Source of the DNA: Enterobacter vonholyi
GTDB lineage: Bacteria > Pseudomonadota > Gammaproteobacteria > Enterobacterales > Enterobacteriaceae
Length of the DNA stretch: 64,000 nt
Direction: 5' to 3'
NCBI RefSeq assembly: GCF_008364555.1
Contig: NZ_VTUC01000006.1
Location: 744,001-808,000 of the forward strand
Part shown: piece after piece, positions 35,774 to 43,143 of the stretch
Layout of the letters: the number at the start of each line of letters is the position of its first letter
Position numbering within the stretch: position 1 is the first letter of the stretch
Program-made: the position numbers and the translations under genes
Notes under the pieces: model-generated
Database searches by the model: none
What the model was told of the DNA's origin: nothing
What the model saw: only the letters and a program-made list of their open reading frames with translations

Positions 35774-36016
35774 TCACCGCATCATTAGGCCACGCAAAAA
35801 GCCTCTGAAGCCTTCAGCATGCCTTCTGTAATGCGATGTGCATTCATCAATAACATCATGAGCTGATACGAAACGAAGAGATTTACTGCCGACCTCTTTG
35901 TGTACCTTGTTTATGACGTTAAATATTCGAACACTAAAAGCATCATCCACCTTTCTGATTTCGTATCGATAGGTGATGTTGTTAGTGCCACCAACATAAA
36001 GTTGGATATCCTGCAT
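35774..36016 (-). CDS. AT-rich accessory gene in the late leader, unknown function
   Basis: 80 residues from ATG 36016 (MQDIQLYVGGTNNITYRYEI), AAGAGG upstream. It is AT-rich, lies between the late terminator and the pinholin (the slot used by Shiga-toxin genes in Stx phages), and carries its own promoter and terminator. The ribosome site is in the 3' arm of a hairpin (36023-36047). The sequence is basic at the end (SHYRRHAEGFRGFLRG). Function unknown. Confidence 0.72.
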   Translation of the reverse strand: MQDIQLYVGGTNNITYRYEIRKVDDAFSVRIFNVINKVHKEVGSKSLRFVSAHDVIDECTSHYRRHAEGFRGFLRGLMMR

Positions 36017-36022
36017 GATGAC

Positions 36023-36047
36023 GCCTCTTGTATCCTTTTTAAGAGGC
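36023..36047 (-). promoter_or_regulatory. Hairpin covering the ribosome site of the late-leader gene
   Basis: GCCTCTT and AAGAGGC form a 7-bp stem with an 11-base loop on the minus strand. The AAGAGG arm is the ribosome site of the gene starting at 36016. Late transcripts from upstream would contain the full hairpin. Confidence 0.6.
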
Positions 36048-36076
36048 ATTTTACATTATTTAAGTAAAATTTATAA
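36048..36076 (-). promoter_or_regulatory. Promoter of the late-leader accessory gene
   Basis: TTATAA (36076-36071), 17 bases, TAAAAT (36053-36048). RNA starting about 7 bases further begins at the end of the 5' hairpin arm and so would escape the hairpin. Confidence 0.5.
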
Positions 36077-36117
36077 CTTACGCCTATTCCTGAGGCTTTT
36101 AAAAGCACAAAAAACAA

Positions 36118-36139
36118 AGCCCCGCACGATGGCGAGGCT
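36118..36139 (-). terminator. Late-leader terminator (tR'-like)
   Basis: On the minus strand AGCCTCGC and GCGGGGCT pair with one mismatch around a 6-base loop, followed by TTGTTTTTT. It lies 65 bases after the Q gene, the expected position of the terminator that Q overrides. Confidence 0.75.
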
Positions 36140-36204
36140 GTTAATTCTTTGTCGACCTACGAAGCAATGGCGACGATATCAGATTTACATGAAATATATG
36201 CGTT

Positions 36205-36894
36205 TCAATCCAGTTTTGCAAGACTTGAGTCTAAATTTGTCGCCTTTTGTTGTGAACGTGATCGCGTAACCTGCAATAAGGCCCCGCTATCCAGGCACAG
36301 AAAAATGCGCCGCATCTCAACCCAGCGGTCCGTAAACGTCTCTGACCAGTTCTTTGGTGTTACGCCAACCAGCGATGCCAGCGCCTGATATTCGTACGTC
36401 TCCCGCCCCGCCAGCTCCGCTTTGACGTCCTGCGCCGCCAGCCATATCAGCTTCTTCAGTCGCTCCAGCGTCTTGCCGGCCACCTTTTTCGTGCCGAGCT
36501 GATCCCGGAACTCGGCCCACGCCCACTGGGTGATCGCCACCTGGTACTCGAAGCGGATATTCTCGCTGTAGTTCCACAGCAGCCACGCTTTCTGGTGGTC
36601 TTCAAGCGACAGGACAGCGCGGCGCCACGATGCGGTAACGAACTCAACCGGCCCCACCAGCGCGATGGATGACCCCTTGGCGCGGGACTGACTGCCACTC
36701 ATCGGCGGGCCGTCCGGGTTGACCATGCGCTGCTTATCCTTGTCGAATACCTTTTTCCGGCCCCGGCTACGCGCCGTCGCGGTGAATTGCGCGTTCTCTG
36801 CGAAAGCGACAAGTTGCCCTTTCGTAGCCCCGCTCAGATCTGCGGTCGCCACAATGAGCTGCTGACGTACGTATTCCAGTTGCTGACTGTTCAT
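36205..36894 (-). CDS. Q: Late antiterminator Q (phage 21-type family)
   Basis: 229 residues. The sequence has the antitermination Q family character, with DHQKAWLLWNYSE near the middle and KLIWLAAQDVKAELAGRE further on. Q binds near the late promoter and lets RNA polymerase pass the leader terminator, turning on lysis, head and tail genes. It is the last gene of the early leftward operon and starts within the stop of the 38-residue gene (ATGA). The tR'-like terminator follows. Confidence 0.85.
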   Translation of the reverse strand: MNSQQLEYVRQQLIVATADLSGATKGQLVAFAENAQFTATARSRGRKKVFDKDKQRMVNPDGPPMSGSQSRAKGSSIALVGPVEFVTASWRRAVLSLEDHQKAWLLWNYSENIRFEYQVAITQWAWAEFRDQLGTKKVAGKTLERLKKLIWLAAQDVKAELAGRETYEYQALASLVGVTPKNWSETFTDRWVEMRRIFLCLDSGALLQVTRSRSQQKATNLDSSLAKLD

Positions 36895-37007
36895 GCGGCT
36901 TCCTTCTGTGGCTGATTGGTTTTGGTCTGGCTGTGCTTTGCTACTGGCGGCATGCTGGCGCGCTTAACGCTTTCTGCCTGGTAACGCAGGAAGTCGGCGT
37001 GGTTCAT
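36891..37007 (-). CDS. 38-residue nin-region protein
   Basis: MNHADFLRYQAESVKRASMP, then PVAKHSQTKTNQPQKEAA. Start and stop both overlap their neighbours by ATGA (ninG upstream, Q downstream), strong evidence for a coupled real gene although it is short. It is basic and probably disordered at the C-terminus. Function unknown. Confidence 0.62.
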   Translation of the reverse strand: MNHADFLRYQAESVKRASMPPVAKHSQTKTNQPQKEAA

Positions 37008-37645
37008 GCGGCCTCCCGCTGTTTCAGTGCTTTAAGTTTGGCGCGGTACTCATCGCGGATCCGGATGAAGTCTTCACGGCGGTAGTTGGTCATTTCGTGG
37101 GGGCCGTTGAGCCAGTCGACGTATTCCTGCCCGTAACGAGCAACCAGGCCAGCTTCGTATTGCTGCGCGACCGTCGCCTCTTTGGCGGTGTACTTTCCGG
37201 CTCCGGCATTACACGACTTGCACTGTTTATGGGCGTTGCGCTCTTCAAAGCGCAGCTCTGGGTTGGCCCCTACCGTTTTGAAGTGGCCGCAGTCCCACTG
37301 GCCGCCATGCAGATCGGGCGGATTAGTCTCACCGCAGCTGATGCATGGCAAACCGGCATCGCGCGCACGGATGAAGGCGTTGAAAGCCTGCTGAGCCTGC
37401 GCCTTGTAGTAACCGTTAGGTCTGAGCTCTGCCAATCGCGCTTTACGGCGCTGGCGTCCTGCCTTCTCTTCGGTGCGCTGGCGCTGTGCCTCCTTCTGCT
37501 TAGCGGCTTCACGTGCTTTTGCGGTCTGTTCTTTGCCGATCGCGCTGGCGCACTCGAAGCTGCAAACAACTTGTCCATCGCGTACCGGGTGAAACCACTG
37601 ACGACAGGCTTTATGTGCGCACTTACGGCGCGGTAACTTAGCCAT
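37004..37645 (-). CDS. ninG: NinG/Rap recombination nuclease
   Basis: 213 residues from ATG 37645 (MAKLPRRKCAHKACRQWFHP). Zinc-binding cysteine pairs are seen at the N-terminus (CAHKACRQ and CSFEC) and in the centre (CISCGETNP, HKQCKSCNAG). The HNH-like DCGHFKTVG motif supports the Holliday-junction/D-loop nuclease role known for lambda Rap. It overlaps the 56-residue gene by 8 bases and the next gene by ATGA. Confidence 0.9.
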   Translation of the reverse strand: MAKLPRRKCAHKACRQWFHPVRDGQVVCSFECASAIGKEQTAKAREAAKQKEAQRQRTEEKAGRQRRKARLAELRPNGYYKAQAQQAFNAFIRARDAGLPCISCGETNPPDLHGGQWDCGHFKTVGANPELRFEERNAHKQCKSCNAGAGKYTAKEATVAQQYEAGLVARYGQEYVDWLNGPHEMTNYRREDFIRIRDEYRAKLKALKQREAA

Positions 37646-37808
37646 GCGCCCTCCGTGCCGCGAGACGCAGCCATTTCTGATCAACCAGGCGGGCGGTGTA
37701 GCCCTTCAGTGTCGGCATGTCGGACGGCTTAACCGCAGGCTTACGCTGGCGTCGCGCAGGAACGCGGAAGATTTCGTTGGTGATGACGCGTGCGAGAGGA
37801 CTACCCAC
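37638..37808 (-). CDS. 56-residue nin-region protein
   Basis: GTG start at 37808 inside the ninB end: (V)GSPLARVITNEIFRVPARR, ending LVDQKWLRLAARRAHG. It is strongly basic. It overlaps ninB by 8 bases and ninG by 8 bases. The conserved LARVxTNEIFRVPARRQRKP pattern is common in lambdoid nin regions. Function unknown. Confidence 0.65.
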   Translation of the reverse strand: MGSPLARVITNEIFRVPARRQRKPAVKPSDMPTLKGYTARLVDQKWLRLAARRAHG

Positions 37809-38256
37809 GGGAAGCCCTCCATTCTTGCGCCCAGGCGATGCGCTTAGTGGATGCCTCAGAGAACATCACGCCGCGGTCGGTACCGAACCAATAAATCGCC
37901 TCGATGACGTCGACCATGTAGCGCTTGCTGGATTTGGATGTGCTGACGCCGAAATAAACACGGCCGCCATTAATGCCCGGCGCGGATTTCTGCTCGCTTT
38001 CCGGGTTCTGCATCTGGCTGACAAGAACAGTGATGAGGTCTTTCCATTCCTTCGGTTCAAGCTTTTCGCCGTACCAGACAACCTGGACAGAGAGGTCTTT
38101 CAGTAACGGCCACATCAGGCGGTTCTGCTTGTCGGTGCGCGTCTCTTCCCGGGCCTCTACTACCATCGGCGCGCGAGGGTTTACCGGCAGTGTGCGGATG
38201 AATGCTATGAGGTTGTCTTTAACGGTGTCGTTAACGATGCAGTAGTGCTGCTTCAT
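37801..38256 (-). CDS. ninB: NinB (Orf) recombination mediator
   Basis: 151 residues from ATG 38256 (MKQHYCIVNDTVKDNLIAFI). The NinB/Orf signature DKQNRLMWPLLKDLSVQV and a C-terminal EASTKRIAWAQEW are clear. Lambda Orf loads recombinase onto SSB-coated DNA in place of RecFOR. Here it supports the bet/exo system encoded in the rightward operon. It is the first nin gene after the accessory insertion at 38.5-39.3 kb. Confidence 0.9.
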   Translation of the reverse strand: MKQHYCIVNDTVKDNLIAFIRTLPVNPRAPMVVEAREETRTDKQNRLMWPLLKDLSVQVVWYGEKLEPKEWKDLITVLVSQMQNPESEQKSAPGINGGRVYFGVSTSKSSKRYMVDVIEAIYWFGTDRGVMFSEASTKRIAWAQEWRASRG

Positions 38257-38343
38257 ACGCCACCTCCGAGAGGTAACGCAGAATGCAGAAAATCGCAGGT
38301 GCATTTCTGCATCTGTGACAAGGTGAGGAGTTCAGATTGTGGT

Positions 38344-38396
38344 CGCATTTAAGTCCCCTTAAATGCGCAGAAGTCACCGGAGCTGTTCAGGCTCCG
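38344..38396. repeat. Two adjacent hairpins upstream of ninB
   Basis: CGCATTTAAG / CTTAAATGCG is a perfect 10-bp stem with a 4-base loop at 38344-38367. CGGAGC / GCTCCG with a 7-base loop follows at 38378-38396. Neither has a T-run on the minus strand. They lie in a 200-base gap that otherwise holds nothing recognisable. Confidence 0.55.
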
Positions 38397-38459
38397 ATGA
38401 CATGATTATGGCGGGTTGATTATTGAAAATCAAACGTCAGGACTTAACAAAAGCCATTG

Positions 38460-38543
38460 TTACTTTCTGCCAGGCGGAGGTGACGGGGGCGCCGCGGGTC
38501 GTTCATAGACTGTAGGTGGCGGTGGATTTTTACCTCCACGCAT
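38460..38543 (-). CDS. Proline-rich microprotein downstream of the membrane protein
   Basis: 27 residues: MRGGKNPPPPTVYERPAAPP then SPPPGRK. The start is 7 bases after the stop of the membrane-protein gene. It shares the pattern N-P-P...Y-x-R-P-A-x-P-P-x-P-P...K with the 37-residue microprotein upstream of the same gene, which argues that both are real. Function unknown. Confidence 0.5.
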   Translation of the reverse strand: MRGGKNPPPPTVYERPAAPPSPPPGRK

Positions 38544-38550
38544 ACCATCC

Positions 38551-39204
38551 CTACTCGGCGGGATTGTGTACGGCGGTGGCGTCGGTGCTTTTCTGGACAT
38601 ATTCTACCTCTGGATTATCCTGAAGAAACTCAACCCATTTGATATCAGATGATTTGAGCAGCATGAACTTAACAGTTGGCATATCTATATAATCACCCTT
38701 TTCACTTATCCATGATGGGTTCCTTAACAGAAAATGCCCTTTTTCAGGTTGTGAAGGCCACTCTTGGGGCCATCCAAACACTCGCCTATCATCTTCTAAA
38801 TGCAAGATTACATGCACTGGGCAAGTGTTGAACGCGCCAAACCACTCACAATGATATGAGGATTGTTTTGTAAACTTAGCCCACCTCATGAATGAATGAA
38901 ATAAATCATTGTTTGCAAATAAACTAAATACAAACCCTAAAATTATTGCTGCCGCATAAGACCACACCGTACTTACATCTTGGGTCCACGCACCTAAGCT
39001 CCAACTTTGGCCAAGGTAAAAAAGAATATGTTTTATACAAAAGACCATTCCCTGGATGAAAACAACAAAAATCAGTGCCTGAACAATTCTTTCAAACTGC
39101 GATGGCTTGGGATAAGACGTAAATGCATAAAAAATCCAAGCTGTAAGAAATCCGGGTAAAAGGAATTTTAAGATATCAAATAACTCAGTGCTTAAATCTT
39201 CCAT
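38551..39204 (-). CDS. DUF6338-like membrane protein in the nin region
   Basis: 217 residues. Three to four membrane segments fill residues ~8-110 (ILKFLLPGFLTAWIFYAFTS, then ALIFVVFIQGM, then AAAIILGFVFSLFA). The C-terminal ~110 residues are a soluble domain (CPVHVILHLEDDRRVFGWPQ) on the cytoplasmic side. This matches my recollection of the DUF6338 layout. It is AT-rich and inserted between the replication genes and ninB, flanked by two similar proline-rich microproteins. A superinfection-exclusion or host-takeover role is possible but not shown. Confidence 0.72.
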   Translation of the reverse strand: MEDLSTELFDILKFLLPGFLTAWIFYAFTSYPKPSQFERIVQALIFVVFIQGMVFCIKHILFYLGQSWSLGAWTQDVSTVWSYAAAIILGFVFSLFANNDLFHSFMRWAKFTKQSSYHCEWFGAFNTCPVHVILHLEDDRRVFGWPQEWPSQPEKGHFLLRNPSWISEKGDYIDMPTVKFMLLKSSDIKWVEFLQDNPEVEYVQKSTDATAVHNPAE

Positions 39205-39218
39205 TTTTCTTTAATGCC

Positions 39219-39332
39219 TTAATTGGATTTTTTTGGCGGAGTTGGCGGTGGAGCGGGTCTGCTGTATGCCTTAGGTGGATTGGGGTTAATCCCATCTTGG
39301 GCATACCCAGGCTGCGGCTTGTCATTGCTCAT
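39219..39332 (-). CDS. Proline-rich microprotein upstream of the membrane protein
   Basis: 37 residues: MSNDKPQPGYAQDGINPNPP then KAYSRPAPPPTPPKKSN. It ends 14 bases before the membrane-protein start. Its C-terminal half resembles the 27-residue microprotein on the other side of that gene. Short proline-rich products like this could bind SH3- or WW-like partners or the membrane protein itself; this is inference. Confidence 0.5.
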   Translation of the reverse strand: MSNDKPQPGYAQDGINPNPPKAYSRPAPPPTPPKKSN

Positions 39333-39446
39333 GCTTTCCTCGTTAGCTATCGTTAGCGGAAGTTGAACACAAAAATTAGAGAGTTAAATTATTTAATTAC
39401 ATCAGCTAATTTATTTTTTCAAGATGCAAAATGAGAGGGAGTAACT

Positions 39447-39494
39447 TTACTGTTTTAAGAACACCGTCACGTTTTTGATATCATCAATTTTCAT
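39447..39494 (-). CDS. 15-codon open frame, possible remnant
   Basis: MKIDDIKNVTVFLKQ starts on the stop codon of the preceding gene (ATGA). It may be a truncated gene end left by the accessory insertion just downstream, or a leader peptide. Too short to be sure. Confidence 0.3.
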   Translation of the reverse strand: MKIDDIKNVTVFLKQ

Positions 39495-39790
39495 ACCCCT
39501 ACCCACCCCCAAACCATCAATACTCGCTTCATAGCCGCGCTGTTGCGGCACTCCTGGAAAATTGTGTTCTCGCCGTCGCGGTTGATCGGCTTCCCTTCGT
39601 CGTCTTCGGCGGCCACGTAAACATTGGTGCGCCAGTTACGTTCTCGAAGGACGATTTCGCCGTTCTGCCGCATCTTGAACGATGCCGCCAGCACCTGAGA
39701 ACGGGACACTCCGGTTGCTTCGCATACCAGCTCCGCAGTGAATGAGCCATAACCATCCAGATACCACTCGATAGCTTCTCTTCCTGTCAT
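39491..39790 (-). CDS. Small HTH-like protein of the replication region
   Basis: 99 residues from ATG 39790 (MTGREAIEWYLDGYGSFTAE). The segment TAELVCEATGVSRSQVLAAS looks like a helix-turn-helix, followed by a beta wing (NWRTNVYVAA). It follows gene P by one base. A DNA-binding role is likely; the exact function is unknown. Confidence 0.7.
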   Translation of the reverse strand: MTGREAIEWYLDGYGSFTAELVCEATGVSRSQVLAASFKMRQNGEIVLRERNWRTNVYVAAEDDEGKPINRDGENTIFQECRNSAAMKRVLMVWGWVGV

Positions 39791-39791
39791 G

Positions 39792-40481
39792 TCACACCAT
39801 CCCGTTCGACTTATTGCGGTTGTACTTCGCCTGAAGCAGTTGGATCGGCGTCGGCCCGTGCTCGGCTTCCGGTGCTGCAATTGCCCGGCGAACCGGCGGT
39901 ACTGGCTTACCCTCGGTTACGCGCTTCTCCCACATGTCCAGCAGATCGCCAGCCTCGCGCGCCAGCTCACCATGAGTCAACTGGCGCTCTGTGCTGCGGT
40001 GGCGTAGTTCTACGCAGATGTGGTACATAACCGGCTGCGACCAGGGGAATTGCTCACTGGAGGTGAATTCGAACGAACGGTTGCGCCAGTCCCAGTATTC
40101 GGCGATCACCTGATCAACGGTGATACCCAGCGCGCCGCCACTCTGTTTGCACCATGCGACGAACTGGCCCGGCGACGGCAGGAATGGGCGCTCCTGGCGG
40201 CGGGCAATGCGCATACCGGAATCGACCTGAGCCATGGTGTGGATCCCGTTCTCCTGAAACGCCAGCAACCACTGACGGCGGAATTCGTTCAGGTCGTCCT
40301 GGGTGCGGAAGTTCGCCATGCTGGCCGGGAACGCGGCGCGCAGTTCGTTGAACAGCTTGTTGAATACCTGCGCTACCTGTTCGACCGGCGCGCGCTCCTG
40401 GTACTGCTCTGGCAGGTTATTGGCCATGCGGCTCATCTGCTCGCGATCGTGGTTACGCATCTGCTCTGCAAGAGATTTCAT
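39792..40481 (-). CDS. P: Replication protein P (helicase loader)
   Basis: 229 residues, close to the lambda P length. It starts MKSLAEQMRNHDREQMSRMA and contains FPASMANFRTQDDLNEFRRQ and FLPSPGQFVAWCK, typical of phage P proteins. P recruits host DnaB helicase to the O-bound origin. The start overlaps the O stop (ATGA). Confidence 0.92.
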   Translation of the reverse strand: MKSLAEQMRNHDREQMSRMANNLPEQYQERAPVEQVAQVFNKLFNELRAAFPASMANFRTQDDLNEFRRQWLLAFQENGIHTMAQVDSGMRIARRQERPFLPSPGQFVAWCKQSGGALGITVDQVIAEYWDWRNRSFEFTSSEQFPWSQPVMYHICVELRHRSTERQLTHGELAREAGDLLDMWEKRVTEGKPVPPVRRAIAAPEAEHGPTPIQLLQAKYNRNKSNGMV

Positions 40482-41386
40482 CGAATCACCCCGTAGACCC
40501 AGTCAGTGTTGTTGAAATCCAAATCCGGCTTAGCGGCACGCTGCTCACCTCCGGCGTTGCGCTGCAATGTCAGCTTGTCCCACTGCTTGCGTAGGCTTTC
40601 CGGGCTCAGGATGTTAGTCTGCCAGAAGTGGTGTTTGCTGGCCCAGTCGTACAGCGCGCAGATGTCCTGGTGCGACCGGATGTCTATCTGGCGCATCAGG
40701 CGAACGGTGTTAGACCAGGAGGTCATGTCTGGGGCTTTGCAGGTTGGGTTAATCTGCTTCACCCTGGCAGATATCCACTGGGCGGTTTTGAGGTCTTCAG
40801 CAGAGCCCCACTTCGCACCGGATGGTGTGTAAATCGCAGCTTCAGGATGAGCTGATAAAAATCTCTTCAGACGTGCGTCAGAGGATTCGCCAGAATTCTC
40901 GGACGAAGATCTTTTAATACTGTTCTTGTTCTTGTATTGGGTGTCTACCGTTTTCGGGAAGGTTATTCCTGATTTCGGGAAGGATTTTCCCGTTTTCGGG
41001 AATTTTCTTCCCGTTTCCGGTTTGTCTAAAATCCAGGCTGAAAGGTCAGTATTTACACCGACGATTTTCATCATGCCCTGCTTCTGAGAGATGATGATTT
41101 TGCGTTCTGCGAGAGACTTAAGCGCGTCCGATACATGGGTATCGCTCAGGCCCGTAAGCTCAGCAATAACCGTGTTTGTCACGCGGTCCTGTTTCTTGTT
41201 CCAGCCGTAGGTAAGCCAGATCACCGCCTCAAAACATTGCCATTCCCGGCCTGACAGTCTCAGGCGAGGCTTAAGCTGTTGAATCTCGTTAGCGACCTTG
41301 GTATACCCGTTCGACAGGTCGGCCATACGACCTCCCGGTTGTTCTGTTTTGTTTGGGAAATTGATAATTTCAGCGGTGTTTGACAT
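40478..41386 (-). CDS. O: Replication initiator O
   Basis: 302 residues. The N-terminal part is a winged-helix DNA-binding region (RLSGREWQCFEAVIWLTYGW, then TGLSDTHVSDALKSL). The middle contains four similar seven-residue units (K-F-P-K-T-G-type) encoded by the 21-bp iterons of the origin. The C-terminal part binds P. As in lambda, the replication origin is inside the gene. Confidence 0.92.
   Translation of the reverse strand: MSNTAEIINFPNKTEQPGGRMADLSNGYTKVANEIQQLKPRLRLSGREWQCFEAVIWLTYGWNKKQDRVTNTVIAELTGLSDTHVSDALKSLAERKIIISQKQGMMKIVGVNTDLSAWILDKPETGRKFPKTGKSFPKSGITFPKTVDTQYKNKNSIKRSSSENSGESSDARLKRFLSAHPEAAIYTPSGAKWGSAEDLKTAQWISARVKQINPTCKAPDMTSWSNTVRLMRQIDIRSHQDICALYDWASKHHFWQTNILSPESLRKQWDKLTLQRNAGGEQRAAKPDLDFNNTDWVYGVIR
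40950..41033. repeat. Replication origin iterons inside gene O
   Basis: Four 21-bp units start at 40950, 40971, 40992 and 41013. Each has the core G[TA]TTTCGGGAA or a close variant; the last is the most diverged. The 21-bp period equals seven codons, so the iterons appear as a peptide repeat in O. An A/T-rich stretch lies to the left (40900-40945). Confidence 0.82.
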
Positions 41387-41471
41387 ACTTACTCCTGCAA
41401 AGAGTCCAAACGATTTGCACCAGAAAGTCGGTTCTGTTCGCGCAGACCGGCTTTCGCCATTTCTGTAGTTC

Positions 41472-42014
41472 TCACATAACCCCCAACATCGAAGTGACCA
41501 TAGCCATCAGCGGCGCGGTCAGGTCCGGGTCGACACGGAACATCTCTACAATCCCCTCACTGAGTTCCTTGAGCTTCTGGTGACGCGGGGCGTTCATCGC
41601 AACGGCCACTTTCGCCTCGCTCGTTTGCTTCTCAAGTCGCGCTAGGCGGGACATAAAGCTGTCTTCTGGAAGAAGGCGGTGGCGGTACTCCAGAGGCAGG
41701 ACGGCCATGATTGCCGGTGTCAGCTGGCGAACGTTCTCGCGGTACTGTTCAGAGTCGAAACGGTTATCGAGGAAGCGAAACAGCTTCTGGCGCGCCCGGC
41801 TGATGTCTTCCGGGAAGCTTATGGCGGCCCCGCCCTGCTCCCGGTATTCGTTGATGATCAGCGCTGACACCACGTCTTGATTGTCCAGCGCCGATGACCA
41901 TGCCCGGACCGCATCGCGGATCTTTTCGTGTTCTGGTGCCGCCTTAGGTTGAGCGCGGTTTATCATCGCTCCCGGGTGTATTCCGGTATTGTGTTGATAC
42001 GCAAGTGAATGCAT
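41472..42014 (-). CDS. YdaT-like regulator (CII functional analogue)
   Basis: 180 residues, AAGGGAAAG upstream. Residues ~30-140 run parallel to Rac prophage YdaT (EKIRDAVRAWSSALDN near the start, later QKLFRFLDNRF and PAIMAVLPLEYRHRL). In several lambdoid phages a YdaS/YdaT pair replaces Cro/CII. It is the second gene of the leftward early operon, 17 bases after ydaS. It is longer than E. coli YdaT (about 140). Confidence 0.72.
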   Translation of the reverse strand: MHSLAYQHNTGIHPGAMINRAQPKAAPEHEKIRDAVRAWSSALDNQDVVSALIINEYREQGGAAISFPEDISRARQKLFRFLDNRFDSEQYRENVRQLTPAIMAVLPLEYRHRLLPEDSFMSRLARLEKQTSEAKVAVAMNAPRHQKLKELSEGIVEMFRVDPDLTAPLMAMVTSMLGVM

Positions 42015-42031
42015 TGCTTTCCCTTTCGTGG

Positions 42032-42265
42032 TTAGGCCGCAGTATCACGCGGCGATGCGAATACCAGGCTTTCTTTTAGGACCGGAGCCTGGCGGTGAAA
42101 ATTCATCGTGGCTTTCTCGATAGCAGATGCCATTTCTGGAGATGCCCGGCGATTTCCGTAGGCGATCTGGTCCAGGTAACCTGGCGTCGTGTTAGCCAAC
42201 TTTGCGAGCTGCGCCCATTCGTCGGTAGTGGCGGCCTTGCGCCAGCGGTGTAGTTCAGTACTCAT
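42032..42265 (-). CDS. YdaS-like Cro-type repressor
   Basis: 77 residues (MSTELHRWRKAATTDEWAQL). The helix-turn-helix is in AQLAKLANTTPGYLDQIAYG, the YdaS/Cro pattern. It is divergent from cI with three operators between, the classic cro position. GGAG lies before the ATG. It should repress cI and tune early transcription. Confidence 0.82.
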   Translation of the reverse strand: MSTELHRWRKAATTDEWAQLAKLANTTPGYLDQIAYGNRRASPEMASAIEKATMNFHRQAPVLKESLVFASPRDTAA

Positions 42266-42297
42266 TGGTGTCTCCGGGTGAGTCGTTTGATTTGGAG

Positions 42298-42363
42298 TTT
42301 AGCGTTATGCTAAATGCTACGCAAGCATCATTTAGCAATTTGCACATTTATCATTTTGCTAAA
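42298..42363. promoter_or_regulatory. Right operator cluster (three 17-bp sites) between ydaS and cI
   Basis: Sites of the form TTTAGC-N5-GCTAAA: a perfect one at 42298-42314, a half-degenerate one at 42331-42347 and a one-mismatch one at 42347-42363. Three sites between divergent repressor genes fit OR1-OR3 of lambda. The binding proteins (CI and YdaS) are inferred. Confidence 0.82.
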
Positions 42364-42381
42364 AGCAGTAACAATGCAGGT

Positions 42382-43059
42382 ATGGAAAATAAAGAAATCA
42401 GAAAAGCCAACCTGGAAGCGCTGTACGAGAAGCGTCAGCACGAGTCTGGAATGACCAAGGCGCAGTTCGCCGAGCTCATCGAGACAAGTCCGGCTGCGCT
42501 TAGCCAGCTACTGGGACCAAACCCTCATCGTAATATCGGCGATAAGATGGCTCGCAAAATTGAAACTGCGCTTGATCTGCCTTTTGGCTGGATGGATGTT
42601 TTACACGCCAGTGAAGAACCTTCGAACGTTGCATTTCGAGGTCTGAACGAGACAAAAGGAAGTTATCCTGTAATCAGCTGGGTAAGCGCGGGCCAATGGA
42701 TGGAAGCTGTAGAACCTTATCACCGAAGAGCGATTGATCGCTGGTATGACACTACCGTTGTCTGCTCAGACGATTCATTCTGGCTGGACGTTAAAGGGGA
42801 TTCTATGACCTCCCCTGCCGGGCTGAGTATTCCAGAGGGGGCTGCGATACTTGTTGATCCTGAAGTCGAACCTCGCAACGGGAAACTGGTTGTCGCGAAG
42901 CTCGAAGGCGATAACGAAGCGACCTTTAAGAAGCTTGTAATCGATGCAGGCAGGCGCTTTCTTAAGCCTCTTAACCCCGCATATCCAATGATAGAGGTTA
43001 ATGGCAACTGCAAGATTATCGGCGTTGTGGTTGATGCCAAGATACTGAACATTCCATAA
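42382..43059 (+). CDS. cI: CI-type phage repressor with self-cleavage domain
   Basis: 225 residues from ATG 42382 (MENKEIRKANLEALYEKRQH); a longer frame runs back over the operators and is not used. The N-terminal helix-turn-helix is AQFAELIETSPAALSQLLG. The C-terminal S24 domain has the Ala-Gly cleavage site in WVSAGQW, Ser in GDSMTSP and Lys in ATFKKL. It should keep lysogeny and be cleaved under RecA activation, linking induction to SOS. Confidence 0.93.
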   Translation: MENKEIRKANLEALYEKRQHESGMTKAQFAELIETSPAALSQLLGPNPHRNIGDKMARKIETALDLPFGWMDVLHASEEPSNVAFRGLNETKGSYPVISWVSAGQWMEAVEPYHRRAIDRWYDTTVVCSDDSFWLDVKGDSMTSPAGLSIPEGAAILVDPEVEPRNGKLVVAKLEGDNEATFKKLVIDAGRRFLKPLNPAYPMIEVNGNCKIIGVVVDAKILNIP

Positions 43060-43079
43060 CCTCACGCAAAATCCTCACA

Positions 43080-43105
43080 AGCCCGCCATCGCGCGGGCTT
43101 TTTTT
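43080..43105 (+). terminator. Terminator after cI
   Basis: AGCCCGC / GCGGGCT stem with a 6-base loop, followed by seven Ts, 20 bases after the cI stop. Confidence 0.9.
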
Positions 43106-43143
43106 CGCTCTGAATTCGTGCCCTGTAAATTTTTAATCGCTTA

